The notes under the pieces are model-generated. The model ran no database searches. It saw only the letters and a list, made by a program, of their open reading frames with translations, and had not been told where the DNA came from. The position numbers were made by a program, and so were the translations under genes. DNA of 64,000 bases from Nitrospirota bacterium (lineage in GTDB: Bacteria; Nitrospirota; Nitrospiria; Nitrospirales; Nitrospiraceae): contig JAUSMA010000069.1 in the NCBI GenBank assembly GCA_030645475.1, positions 124,001 to 188,000 of the forward strand, read 5' to 3'. Shown one piece after another: positions 31,841 to 41,783 of this stretch. The stretch's first letter is position 1. Every line of letters starts with the position of its first letter.

Positions 31841-34800
31841 ATGAGCAGTACCGGTCCACTGTCAGAAGTCGAATCTCTGCGATTGCAGGTGGTAGCGCTC
31901 ACGCGCACCCTCGCCGAGCGAGACCAGGCACTACAGGACGGGCCCGAACAGGCCAACCTCTTGCGAGCCATCGTCGAAGGGACGTCGGCCGACATCGGAG
32001 TGGAATTCTTCCGGTCGCTCGTCAAGCATCTCACCCAAACCCTCAATGTCCGTTACGCCTTTGTCGGCGAGTGGCGGGAGCAGATTCCAGGTAAGGTGAG
32101 CACTCTAGCGGTCTGGTCGGGAACGGATTTCGCCGATCCGTTTGACTATGACCTCAAGGGCTCACCCTGCGAGCATGTGATCGGACAACGATTGTGTCTG
32201 CACGAGTCGGGCGTGCAGGAGCGTTTCCCCGACGATCATCTCCTCGTTCAATTGGGAGTTCAGAGCTATTGTGGAATGCCGTTGTTCGACCGATCGGGAA
32301 CTGCACTGGGCCTCCTCGTCGTCATGGATGATCGCCCCTTTACGCGCATCCCCCTCATCAAGGATCTGTTGCAAGTTTTCGCGATGAGAGCGGCAGCAGA
32401 ACTGCAGCGCCAACGAGCCGAGACCACTCTGTGCGAACAGGGGCGGCGACTATGCTTTACGCAATTTTCGCTGGATCATGCCGCGGATGCCGTCCTCTGG
32501 GCCGACGACTCAACGAAGTTCATCTATGCGAATGAAGCCGCCTGCCAGTCGTTGGGGTACACGAACGAGGAATTACTCACCCTGAGTATTCCGGATATCG
32601 CTCCCCACCACGATCCTGTTCAATTCCACAAACGGCTCGATCAGCTGAAGCGGGGCCCCGCTGTCACCTATGAATCGGTGCACCGGCGCAAAGACGGCAC
32701 CGAATTTCCCATCGAGGTCTCAGTCACCTACCTGGAACACGACGGACGAGGCTATACCTGCGGCATCGTTCGGAATATCACGGAGCGCAAGCAGATAGAG
32801 CAAGAACGTCTGCAGGCATTGCACGATCTCCAGAATATCATGGAGACCGTTCCTGATTTCATGTTCACCCTCGATCTCCAAGGCAACATGGTGAAATGGA
32901 ATCGCCGGGTCGAGGAGGTCACGGGATATAGCTCGAAGGAGTTGCTGAATATGTCGGCTCTGGCCTTTGTGCCTCCGGAGGCAGCAGCCCGTACCGCCGC
33001 CGCCATTCACCGGGCCTTCACGGAGGGATACGCCGAACTTGATGGAGAGCTCCTGACGAAAGATCGCCGCCTCATTCCCTATCATTGGACCGGCGCCCTA
33101 CTCAAAAATCTTCAGGGCGAACCCATCGGTATCACTGGAATTGGACGAGATGTGACGGAGAAGAAACGGTCGGAAGCCGCACTCCAACAGGAACGGCAAC
33201 ATCTTGTCGAAGCCCAGGCGCTTGCCCATCTGGGGAGCTGGGATTGGGATATCGACAGTGGGGACGTGCAAGGTTCAGATGAGCAATTCAGAATCTTTGG
33301 CCACGAGCCAGGACGTTTTGCAGTCAAGTTCGATATGTTCTTAGCCTCGCTGCACCCCGACGATCACGATCGTGTCTTAGCCGCCATCAACGACGCGCTC
33401 CTGGGAACGCACCCCTACGACCTCGAATATCGCATCGTCCGTCCTAACGGCGAAGTCCGGTCCATCCATGCCCGCGGGGATGTCCATCGAGATGAGACCG
33501 GGCACCCGATCAGGATGGCCGGGACCGTCCTCGACATTACCGAACGGAAACAGGTTGAACGGGCTCTCCACGCCAGCGAAGAACGGTGGCACCTGGCTGT
33601 GCAAGGGAGTAATGACGGCATCTGGGATTGGAACATCCAAACAGGCGCCGTCTTCTTTTCCCCGCGATGGAAAGCCATGCGCGGGTTCGAGGACCATGAA
33701 ATTTCAAACCATCTCGATGAGTGGCGAAGCCGTATTCATCCCGACGATCTCGACCGAGTGCTTCAGGGCGTTGACGCCTACTTGGCCAAAGAGGCTCCAG
33801 AGTTTTCGGAGGAATATCGAATCCAAAGAAAAGACGGATCCTACATGTGGATCTTGGATCGGGGCGTGGCCCTCTGGACCGACGATGGAACACCCTGTCG
33901 AATGACAGGTTCGGAGTCTGACATTAGCGAGCGCAAACAAGCCTTGTTGCTTTTGGCGCAACAGGAATCACTCCTTCGCTCGATTCTCGAGGCTGAACCG
34001 GAATGCGTCAAGCGCGTGGCTGCGGACGGCACGCTCTTGCAGATGAACGGGGCCGGGCTCTGTTTCATCGAGACCGAGTTCTTAGAACAAGTAGTGGGTC
34101 GATCGGTATACGATCTCGTCGCCCCTGAATTTCTGGACCAATTCCGCAGTATGCACGAGGCCGTGGTCCTGGGAGCACCGCAGCAACTTGAGTTTCAGAT
34201 CATCGGGCTGAAGGGCACGCGACGGTGGATGGAAACACATGCGGTGCCGTTGTGGAATCCGATCGATCACCGCGTGGAGCATTTGGCGATCACTCGCGAC
34301 ATCACCGAGCGCAAGCGGGCGGAAGAATCGATCCGCCAGAATCGGACGCTGCTTCAATCGTTCGTCGAGCATACCCCCGCAGCGGTCGCCATGCTGGACA
34401 GAGACCTTCAATACGTCGCGGTGAGCAAGCGATGGTATCAGGATTACCGGCTGGCCGAACGCGACATCATCGGTCTCCACCACTATGACGTATTTCCGGA
34501 AATCCGAAAGATGGAACAATGGCAGGCCATCCATCGCCGGTGTTTGGCGGGCGAGACCCTGCGAAATGAGGAAGATCGGATTTGCCGGAAAGATGGGAGA
34601 GAAGACTGGCTTCGCTGGGAAATTCGTCCCTGGATTGATGAATCCGGCATGGTCGGTGGAATTATCATGTTCACCGAAGTCATTACCGCGCGCAAACAGG
34701 CCGAGCAGGCGTTAGCAGAAAAGACCCGTGAATTGTCGGATTTCGTTGAGCACGCCACCGTCTCCATGCATTGGGTGGGGCCAGACGGGGTGATCCTCTG

Positions 34801-37800
34801 GGCGAACCAGACAGAACTGAATCTCCTCGGCTATAGCCGTGAGGAGTACATCGGACGCCATATTGCTGACTTTCACGTAGACAAGTCGGTCATCCAGAAC
34901 ATTCTCGACCGCCTCAGCCATGACGAGCCGGTCCAGGAATATGCCGCCCGCCTTCGGAGCAAGGACGGCTCGATCAAGGACGTCATTATCGATTCGAGCG
35001 TCCTCTGGAAGGAGGGCAAATTCACGCATACCCGTTGTTTTACCCGTGACGTGACAGAGCGCAAAGAGGCGGAGGAAGCGCAACGGATCAGCGAGGAGCG
35101 CTTTCGTGCCGCATACCACAACGCCTCTGTCGGCATTTCCATCTGCGATCTGACGGGGCGATTGCAGGAAGTCAATCAGGCACTATGCGAGATGCTCGGC
35201 TACCCCAAGGAGGAGTTGCTCGCCACAGATTTTCAGGCGCTCACACATCCCGACGATCTGGCAAGCAATCTCAACCGAATTCGCATGCTACTGGCGGGAA
35301 CTGCCGTGCATCAGGTATTCGACAAGCGCTATATCAAGAAGGATGGGACCACGGTCTGGGCTCACATGGGCCTCTCGGTCATACGAAATCATAACGGCGA
35401 ACCATCTCATTTGCTGGCCATGGTCCACGACATCACTGAGCGCAAGCAGGCGGAGAGCAGGTTACGCCTCACGCAATTCACGATCGAGCACGCCGCAGAC
35501 GCAGTCTACTGGATTGATCAAACGGCCCAGATTGTGAATGTTAACGAGGCGGCCAGTCTGATGTTGGGCTACTCAAAAGACGAGTTATGCGCGATGACGG
35601 TCCACGACTTGAATTCTGATTTCCAATCTGACATGTGGCCAGGTTTTTGGGCAGAAACCAGGCAACGCAAGAGCGTGACCTTTGAGACTTTTCATCGCTC
35701 CAAGACGGGCCAGCTCATCCCCGTCGAGGTGAGTGTCAATTATCTCTCCTACGAAGGGCAGGAGCTGCATTGCGCCTTCGTGCGAAATATCACGGACCGG
35801 AAAAATGCCCAGGAAGAGCTCCGCCGCTCCAAGTCCCAATTGACCCATATCCTCGAAAATAGTCCAGTCGTGGTCTATGCGCGCCAGGTCGGAGACGGCT
35901 GGCCCATCACCTTCATCACCCCGAATGCCTACGGGCTGCTCGGCTACACCAGCGTGGATCTTCTCAGCGACCCCCATCGACTGGATAGCTTGATACACCC
36001 GGACGATGAGCGCGATTTGCTGGCAAGAGGAATGTCTCAACTGCTGCGCGCCGGCGCATGTACCTTTGTCTATCGTTTGCGCCACCGAGATGGCATCCAT
36101 CGCTGGATCGAAAACCGGGCGAGACTGAACGACAACGGAAAAGGCGCTCTGCAGATTGCCGGAACGATGATCGACGTCACGGAGCGGAAGAAGGCAGAAG
36201 AAGCGCTGGAGGAGGAACGGCATCGGTTAGTCATGGCTCAACTGCTCGCACACCTCGGCAGTTGGGAATGGAACATCCTGACCGGAACCAAGACGTGGTC
36301 CGATGAGAGCTACAGAATCTTCGGGTATGACCCCGGAAGCATTCAACCGACCTACGAGATCTTTGCGCAGGCCATACACCCTCAGGACCGGGAGCGAGTG
36401 CTTCAAGCTGCCCGTGCCACGCTGGAAGATGATATGGCCTCGTGTGATCTTGAATGCCGGATCGTCCGGCCCAGCGGAGAAGTCCGCCACATCCACTGCC
36501 GTGGTGAAGTGACACGCAATGACGCGGGACGGCCATTGCAGATGGCAGGAACGGTGCTCGACATTACGGAACGGAAGCAAACGCAAGAGGCCCTGGCTCA
36601 GCATGAACGCCAGTTACAGACCGTCCTTGATGCGCTTCCTGTGGGTGTCTGGTTTACCGATCCATCTGGCAAACCGCTTCTTGCCAATCCCGCAGCCAAG
36701 CACATTTGGTCTGGCATCAAACAGGTCGGGATCGAGACGGCCGCCAATGCCGCCGGATGGTGGGAGGCCATCGGACCATCGAGCGAACCCCATCGCTGGG
36801 CCTTGAGTCATGTCCTCACGAAAGGGGTTCCCTCACTGTACGAAACGCTCGATTTCGAATGCCTCGATGGGACGAAAAAGACCATCCGCAACACGGCCGT
36901 TCCGGTCCAGGACGAGACTGGTGTCGTCGTCGGTGCGATCGTGCTCAATGAAGATATTACGGCGTTACGGCGGGCGCAGGAAGCCATTAAACTGACGCAG
37001 TTCTCCATCGACCATGCCGTCGAGGCATTTCTATGGATTGGTCCAGACGCCAAAATTTTGCACGTGAACGAGGCGGCCTGCCGCATGCTGGAATATGCCA
37101 GTGCCGAACTGACGGCCATGACGGTGCACGACATTGATCCGAATTTTCCTCAGGAACAGTGGTCGGCCCATTGGGAAGAATTGAAACGAAAGGGTTCCCT
37201 GACGTTTGAATCGAAACATTGGTCGAGGACCGGCCGCGTTCTGGACACGGAGGTCACTGTCAATTATTTGCAATACGACGGTCGAGAGTACAACTGCGCC
37301 ATCATGCGGGATATTGGAGAGCGCAAGCGGGCTGACGAGGCGCTGCGAACTAGTGAAGAACGGTATCGAGCGCTGTACGACGAGACCCCGACGATGTACT
37401 TCACTCTGGCGACGGATGGGACCGTGCGCTCCGTCAACCGGTTCGGAGCGGATCAGCTTGGCTATCAGGTGGAGGAGTTAGTTGGGCATTCTGTGCTCAG
37501 GATCTTTCACGAAGACGACAAAGAAGCCGTGAGTACCAGCCTTTCGGAATGTCTCGCGACACCGGAGACGACGAAACATTGGGAGTTTCGGAAAGTGCGA
37601 AAAGACGGGCGCATCATTTGGGTCAGGGAAACGGCCCGGGTGGGGCAGTCATCTGCCGGAGAGATCGTTTTGTTGGTGACATGCGAGGATACCACCGCGC
37701 AGAAACTGGCCGAAGCTCAGCAGGCCAGGCAAGACGACCAATTACAAGCCATCTTCCGGATGACGCTGACCCTGTCCCGCGCGACCTCGCTTGACGACAT

Positions 37801-40009
37801 CTATCGTGAGGCCATCGATTGTATGCAGCGGGCGCTCAAGGCGGACCGCGCTTCCATCCGCTTGTTCGACGAAGCAGGCGTGATGCGGTTCAAGGCCTCC
37901 CGGGGTCTGTCGGAGCGGTACCAGTCCGCCGTAGAAGGTCATTCCCTTTGGACCAGCAAGACGGTCGATCCCCAAACAATTCTGATAGATGACATCAGTT
38001 CGGACCCCTCTGTCGCTCAATATCGAGAGGTCTTCGACGCAGAAGGTATCAAGGCTCTCGGATTCATCCCCCTCGTCTTGCCAGAAAGACTGCTGGGCAA
38101 GTTCATGCTCTATTACGATACACCTCATCATTTTACTGAAGAAGAAGTCGGCGTCGCGAAAACGATCGCCGGCCATGTGGCCTATATGATTCAACGTACC
38201 CGTGCGGACCAGGCATTACGCGTGAGTGAAGAGCGGTACCGGTCCTTAGTCGACAATGCGCCGATCGGCATCTTTGTCAACGAGGCGGGACGGTTTACCT
38301 ATGTCAATCGAGAGATGCAACGCATTCTTCGTGCGACGCATGCCGATCAGCTGATCGGTATGCCGGTCTTGGACCGGATCGCCCCGGAGTTTCATCAGAT
38401 CGTGCAGGCTCGCATCCAGCAGTTGATTGAGAAGGGACAGCCGGCTCCCACCTTAGATAAGCAATATGTGGGGCTCGATGGGTCACGGGTCGACGTGGCG
38501 GTCACAGCGATTCCCACCATCTTCAACGGTACCCCTGTGATGCAGGTGCTGGTGCTCGATATTACGGAGCGCAAACAGGCGGAAGAGGCGCTGCGGGAGA
38601 AACATACCCTGCTCTCGACCATCATGGATGCCACGGTGGATATCATTTTCGTGAAAGACCTGCAGGGGCGCTATTTGCACATGAATCCCGCCGGAGCCCG
38701 CGCCGTGGGGATGTCGGTCGAGGAGGTCGTCGGGAAAGACGACGACGCGATTTGGCCGGCCGACCTGGCCGCCTGCTGTCAAGAAGCTGATCGGAAGATC
38801 CTGGCTTCCGGTGCCGCCCAGACGATGGAGGAAAGCACGACGGTCGATGGACAGCGCGTCACGTATTTGACGACCAAAGCGCCATATCGCGATGCTGCAG
38901 GACGCATGATCGGCATCATCGGCGTGGCCCATGACATCTCGCAGATGAAACGATCGGAAGAAGAGCTTCGGCGGTCACATGCGTTTCTCCGGCAAGTCAT
39001 CGACATCGATCCCAATTTCGTGTTTGCTAAGGACCGTGCCGGCCGTTTTACCTTAGTCAACAAGGCGGTGGCCGATGCCTACGGGACGACGGTGGAGAAC
39101 TTGATTGGAAAGACCGATGCCGACTTTAATGCCGACCAGAAAGAAGTCGCATTTTCCCGCGAGACGGACTTGGAGGTGCTGAATTCGCTTCAGGATCTCT
39201 TCCTCCCCGAAGAGGTCATCACCGATTCGATGGGCAAGATGCGATGGTTGCAGACGGTGAAGCGGCCTCTTTTCAACGAACAAGGCCAGGCTATCATGGT
39301 CCTCGGGGCTGCGACGGATATCACTGAACGCAAGCGTATGGAAGAAGCTCTCCGTCAACGGGAGCGTGACCTGCGCGCCGCGATCGAGGAGCGCGAACGG
39401 ATCAGCCAAGACCTTCATGACGGTATCTTGCAGTCGCTGTTTGCGGTGGGCCTCTCGCTTGAAACGACCAAATCGATGATGTCCCTCAAAGAGCGCAAGA
39501 CGTCGGGCCCGGCACTTAAGCAGGCCATCGATCAATTAAACCGTCTCATGCACGAGGTCAGAAATTTCATTGCGGGGCTCGGATCGGATCTCCTCCAGGG
39601 AACGGACCTTCCGACAGCGCTGCACCACATGCTTGAAACCTTAACGAAGAATCACCCCACGCATGTGCGCCTCAAGATCGAGGATCGTGCCGCGCAGGCC
39701 CTCTCCGCCGAACAGTCGTTACACCTGCTTCTCGTCATTCAAGAAGCGGTGAGCAATTGCATCCGGCACGGCCATGCGCAAGAGGCCACGGTGTCGCTCA
39801 AGTTGCTGAAACAGGGGGTCCGTTTGAGCGTGCGCGACAACGGCTGCGGATTTGACTCAGCCGCCTCCAAGGGGATCGGACATGGATTGGCCAACATGGC
39901 CGCCCGTGCGCAGAAGATCGGAGGGCGATTTACCGTCTTGTCAAAAACGAATGAGGGAACACGTGTCGTGCTCGACCTACCGAAGGAGGCCGTCCTTGCC
40001 CACAGTTAA
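31841..40009 (+). CDS. Giant soluble multi-PAS/GAF sensor histidine kinase (NarL/DesK class)
   Basis: 2722 residues, no membrane segment. An N-terminal GAF domain (about 25-190) is followed by 14 PAS/PAC units of about 125 residues, whose PAC ends are DITERK-type motifs near residues 317, 442, 569, 699, 824, 952, 1074, 1200, 1322, 1449, 1577, 1709, 1827 and 1954. A second GAF lies at about 1970-2125, then three more PAS units (ends about 2244, 2369, 2497). The kinase is HisKA_3 type: the phosphoacceptor is His2526 in ISQDLHDGILQSLF, with HATPase motifs IQEAVSNCIRHGHA, VRDNGCGFD and GHGLANMAARA. The ATG at 31841 has GCAAGGAG. The response regulator gene overlaps its end by 14 bases. Several PAS units are near-duplicates of others. 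Confidence 0.95.
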   Translation: MSSTGPLSEVESLRLQVVALTRTLAERDQALQDGPEQANLLRAIVEGTSADIGVEFFRSLVKHLTQTLNVRYAFVGEWREQIPGKVSTLAVWSGTDFADPFDYDLKGSPCEHVIGQRLCLHESGVQERFPDDHLLVQLGVQSYCGMPLFDRSGTALGLLVVMDDRPFTRIPLIKDLLQVFAMRAAAELQRQRAETTLCEQGRRLCFTQFSLDHAADAVLWADDSTKFIYANEAACQSLGYTNEELLTLSIPDIAPHHDPVQFHKRLDQLKRGPAVTYESVHRRKDGTEFPIEVSVTYLEHDGRGYTCGIVRNITERKQIEQERLQALHDLQNIMETVPDFMFTLDLQGNMVKWNRRVEEVTGYSSKELLNMSALAFVPPEAAARTAAAIHRAFTEGYAELDGELLTKDRRLIPYHWTGALLKNLQGEPIGITGIGRDVTEKKRSEAALQQERQHLVEAQALAHLGSWDWDIDSGDVQGSDEQFRIFGHEPGRFAVKFDMFLASLHPDDHDRVLAAINDALLGTHPYDLEYRIVRPNGEVRSIHARGDVHRDETGHPIRMAGTVLDITERKQVERALHASEERWHLAVQGSNDGIWDWNIQTGAVFFSPRWKAMRGFEDHEISNHLDEWRSRIHPDDLDRVLQGVDAYLAKEAPEFSEEYRIQRKDGSYMWILDRGVALWTDDGTPCRMTGSESDISERKQALLLLAQQESLLRSILEAEPECVKRVAADGTLLQMNGAGLCFIETEFLEQVVGRSVYDLVAPEFLDQFRSMHEAVVLGAPQQLEFQIIGLKGTRRWMETHAVPLWNPIDHRVEHLAITRDITERKRAEESIRQNRTLLQSFVEHTPAAVAMLDRDLQYVAVSKRWYQDYRLAERDIIGLHHYDVFPEIRKMEQWQAIHRRCLAGETLRNEEDRICRKDGREDWLRWEIRPWIDESGMVGGIIMFTEVITARKQAEQALAEKTRELSDFVEHATVSMHWVGPDGVILWANQTELNLLGYSREEYIGRHIADFHVDKSVIQNILDRLSHDEPVQEYAARLRSKDGSIKDVIIDSSVLWKEGKFTHTRCFTRDVTERKEAEEAQRISEERFRAAYHNASVGISICDLTGRLQEVNQALCEMLGYPKEELLATDFQALTHPDDLASNLNRIRMLLAGTAVHQVFDKRYIKKDGTTVWAHMGLSVIRNHNGEPSHLLAMVHDITERKQAESRLRLTQFTIEHAADAVYWIDQTAQIVNVNEAASLMLGYSKDELCAMTVHDLNSDFQSDMWPGFWAETRQRKSVTFETFHRSKTGQLIPVEVSVNYLSYEGQELHCAFVRNITDRKNAQEELRRSKSQLTHILENSPVVVYARQVGDGWPITFITPNAYGLLGYTSVDLLSDPHRLDSLIHPDDERDLLARGMSQLLRAGACTFVYRLRHRDGIHRWIENRARLNDNGKGALQIAGTMIDVTERKKAEEALEEERHRLVMAQLLAHLGSWEWNILTGTKTWSDESYRIFGYDPGSIQPTYEIFAQAIHPQDRERVLQAARATLEDDMASCDLECRIVRPSGEVRHIHCRGEVTRNDAGRPLQMAGTVLDITERKQTQEALAQHERQLQTVLDALPVGVWFTDPSGKPLLANPAAKHIWSGIKQVGIETAANAAGWWEAIGPSSEPHRWALSHVLTKGVPSLYETLDFECLDGTKKTIRNTAVPVQDETGVVVGAIVLNEDITALRRAQEAIKLTQFSIDHAVEAFLWIGPDAKILHVNEAACRMLEYASAELTAMTVHDIDPNFPQEQWSAHWEELKRKGSLTFESKHWSRTGRVLDTEVTVNYLQYDGREYNCAIMRDIGERKRADEALRTSEERYRALYDETPTMYFTLATDGTVRSVNRFGADQLGYQVEELVGHSVLRIFHEDDKEAVSTSLSECLATPETTKHWEFRKVRKDGRIIWVRETARVGQSSAGEIVLLVTCEDTTAQKLAEAQQARQDDQLQAIFRMTLTLSRATSLDDIYREAIDCMQRALKADRASIRLFDEAGVMRFKASRGLSERYQSAVEGHSLWTSKTVDPQTILIDDISSDPSVAQYREVFDAEGIKALGFIPLVLPERLLGKFMLYYDTPHHFTEEEVGVAKTIAGHVAYMIQRTRADQALRVSEERYRSLVDNAPIGIFVNEAGRFTYVNREMQRILRATHADQLIGMPVLDRIAPEFHQIVQARIQQLIEKGQPAPTLDKQYVGLDGSRVDVAVTAIPTIFNGTPVMQVLVLDITERKQAEEALREKHTLLSTIMDATVDIIFVKDLQGRYLHMNPAGARAVGMSVEEVVGKDDDAIWPADLAACCQEADRKILASGAAQTMEESTTVDGQRVTYLTTKAPYRDAAGRMIGIIGVAHDISQMKRSEEELRRSHAFLRQVIDIDPNFVFAKDRAGRFTLVNKAVADAYGTTVENLIGKTDADFNADQKEVAFSRETDLEVLNSLQDLFLPEEVITDSMGKMRWLQTVKRPLFNEQGQAIMVLGAATDITERKRMEEALRQRERDLRAAIEERERISQDLHDGILQSLFAVGLSLETTKSMMSLKERKTSGPALKQAIDQLNRLMHEVRNFIAGLGSDLLQGTDLPTALHHMLETLTKNHPTHVRLKIEDRAAQALSAEQSLHLLLVIQEAVSNCIRHGHAQEATVSLKLLKQGVRLSVRDNGCGFDSAASKGIGHGLANMAARAQKIGGRFTVLSKTNEGTRVVLDLPKEAVLAHS

Positions 40010-40652
40010 GGCCAAGCCGATTCGCCTGCTCCTGGTCGACGATCACGAGGTTGTCCGTGTCGGCCTGCGAACCGTCCTGCACAACAATCACGGCATTATC
40101 GTTGTCGGCGAGGCAGGCACCAAAGCTGCCGCGGTCCGGACGGTGAAGCGATTGAGACCGGACATCGTTTTGATGGACGTGCGACTTCCCGATGGATCCG
40201 GCGTCGACGCCTGCCGGGCGATTCTCGCCAGCTATCCGACAACACGCATCATCTTTCTCACGTCCTATGCGGACGAGGAGTCCGTGCTGGCGGCGGTATT
40301 GGCTGGCGCACAGGGATACGTGCTCAAGGACATCGACTCCAGCTTGTTGGTTCGATCGATTCGTACCGTGTTCAGCGGACAATCGATTCTTAATCCAACA
40401 CTGACCCAACGGGCACTGAATTGGATTAAGGCCTGGCCCGAGCAGAATGGCCCGGCCCAGGGGCAATCTCTTTCTCCTCAAGAAGAGCGCGTGCTGGCAT
40501 TGGTGGCGGAAGGATTGACCAACAAGGAAATCGCCACCACGATGCAACTCAGCGACAAGACGGTGAAGAACTATCTCGCCAACATGTTCCAAAAACTCCA
40601 TATCTCACGGCGCGCCCAAGCTGCCACCTTCTTCGTCAAGCGTCAGGCCTGA
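39996..40652 (+). CDS. LuxR/NarL-family response regulator
   Basis: 218 residues. The receiver domain has the acidic pocket RLLLVDDHEVVRVGL, the phosphoacceptor Asp in IVLMDVRLPDGSG, the Thr/Ser position IIFLTSYA and the Lys in GYVLKDIDSS. A LuxR helix-turn-helix ends it (LSPQEERVLALVAEGLTNKE, IATTMQLSDKTVKNYLANMF). The start is a TTG at 39996, chosen because AAGGAGG lies six bases upstream and the receiver begins soon after. It overlaps the kinase gene by 14 bases, so the pair are translationally coupled and should form one two-component system. Target genes are not visible. Confidence 0.94.
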   Translation: MPTVKAKPIRLLLVDDHEVVRVGLRTVLHNNHGIIVVGEAGTKAAAVRTVKRLRPDIVLMDVRLPDGSGVDACRAILASYPTTRIIFLTSYADEESVLAAVLAGAQGYVLKDIDSSLLVRSIRTVFSGQSILNPTLTQRALNWIKAWPEQNGPAQGQSLSPQEERVLALVAEGLTNKEIATTMQLSDKTVKNYLANMFQKLHISRRAQAATFFVKRQA

Positions 40653-40827
40653 CGCAGGTTGGTGCCGGTCAGAGCTAAACGGCTCTAGTCGAGCCTTTGC
40701 GTCCTGTCGGGATACATTGTTTGTTTGCCCGCTCTTCAGGGAGATGATAAAGTCAGGCGGTCCTCTCTAGAAGACACTGCGCGAGGTGAACCGAGGTTGG
40801 AGTCATTCACCGAAGTCGAGGAGTGCG

Positions 40828-41199
40828 ATGCCATCTATTCTTGTCGTCGATGACGAAGACCAAATCCGTCAATTAATCCGCGAAACATTGGAGCAGGCCG
40901 GCTATCACGTCACGGAAGCGCGTGACGGGAAGGAAGCGCTTCAGCAATATCGGCTGGCCCCGGCCGATGTGGTTGTGATGGATATTTTGATGCCCGATCA
41001 GGATGGCCTGGAGACCACCGCCACGTTGCGGAGGGAATTTCCAAAGGTGAAAGTCATCGCGATCACCGGCGGGAGTGACATGATTGGCATTCTCAACTTT
41101 CTCGACGTCGCCAAAATGCTCGGCGCTCACCGTACCCTTCAGAAGCCCTTTGAGATGAAGACCCTCATCGAGACGATCCAGGCCGAACTGCAGTCGTAG
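40828..41199 (+). CDS. CheY-like single-domain response regulator
   Basis: 123 residues. ILVVDDEDQIRQLIRETLEQ, the phosphoacceptor in VVVMDILMPDQDG, KVIAITGG and TLQKPFEMK (conserved Lys) give an intact receiver. There is no output domain, so it acts through a partner protein. The start at 40828 follows CGAGGAG. It is 175 bases after the LuxR-type regulator and may be separately transcribed. A possible link to the giant kinase is positional inference only. Confidence 0.92.
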   Translation: MPSILVVDDEDQIRQLIRETLEQAGYHVTEARDGKEALQQYRLAPADVVVMDILMPDQDGLETTATLRREFPKVKVIAITGGSDMIGILNFLDVAKMLGAHRTLQKPFEMKTLIETIQAELQS

Positions 41200-41294
41200 C
41201 CCTCCGTCCCGTCTTCCCAACTCGCCTGCATTGACAACCACGTCGTCGGAATTCACACTGTCTCGCGTATCATCTACGGAGGACAGCAAAGAAT

Positions 41295-41783
41295 ATGGTC
41301 ACGACATGGTGGAGCCCTCAATTCAATGCCCTGCTGGGTAGTCTTGTCGTGGCAGCGGGTGCCTGGTTGGCGTGGGACTCGTTCTCACTCTGGGGAATCC
41401 TTCTCGTCGCAGGAGGCGTCGCAGGGTTTCTGGTCTGGCAAGGGCGGACAATTGGGCTGGTTTGGGCCTGGACCACCCTATTGATTGGCTTGGAGAGCCT
41501 AGCCTGGCCCATCGTCACGATGGTTCAGGTCCGGTCGGTCACGACCGAGCCGACCGACGATCAGATGGGAACGATCCTCTCGGCTGGGCTGACAGGCCTC
41601 TTTTCGGCAATCTTTTGGATCACCTTTTCCTATGGGCTGTTCAAGCGAATCGGTCAACCCCTCGTCGTCTCATCACCCGATGTACCCATCAGCGATTCAG
41701 CTGTGTTGCACGTAGAGCCGCCTCAGCAGAACAAGATCGCACCTAGCTCATCTCGATCGGATCGACGTCGACGTCGAACTTGA
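41295..41783 (+). CDS. Small integral membrane protein, 162 aa
   Basis: Four hydrophobic segments are visible (NALLGSLVVAAGAWLAWDSF, WGILLVAGGVAGFLVW, TIGLVWAWTTLLIGLESLAW, GTILSAGLTGLFSAIFWITF). A polar tail ending in a run of arginines follows (SSRSDRRRRRT). I do not recognise the family. The last 41 bases overlap the 3' end of the convergent priA gene, so the Arg-rich tail is constrained by priA coding. A TTGACA lies at 41231, but no matching -10 element is obvious. Confidence 0.7.
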   Translation: MVTTWWSPQFNALLGSLVVAAGAWLAWDSFSLWGILLVAGGVAGFLVWQGRTIGLVWAWTTLLIGLESLAWPIVTMVQVRSVTTEPTDDQMGTILSAGLTGLFSAIFWITFSYGLFKRIGQPLVVSSPDVPISDSAVLHVEPPQQNKIAPSSSRSDRRRRRT

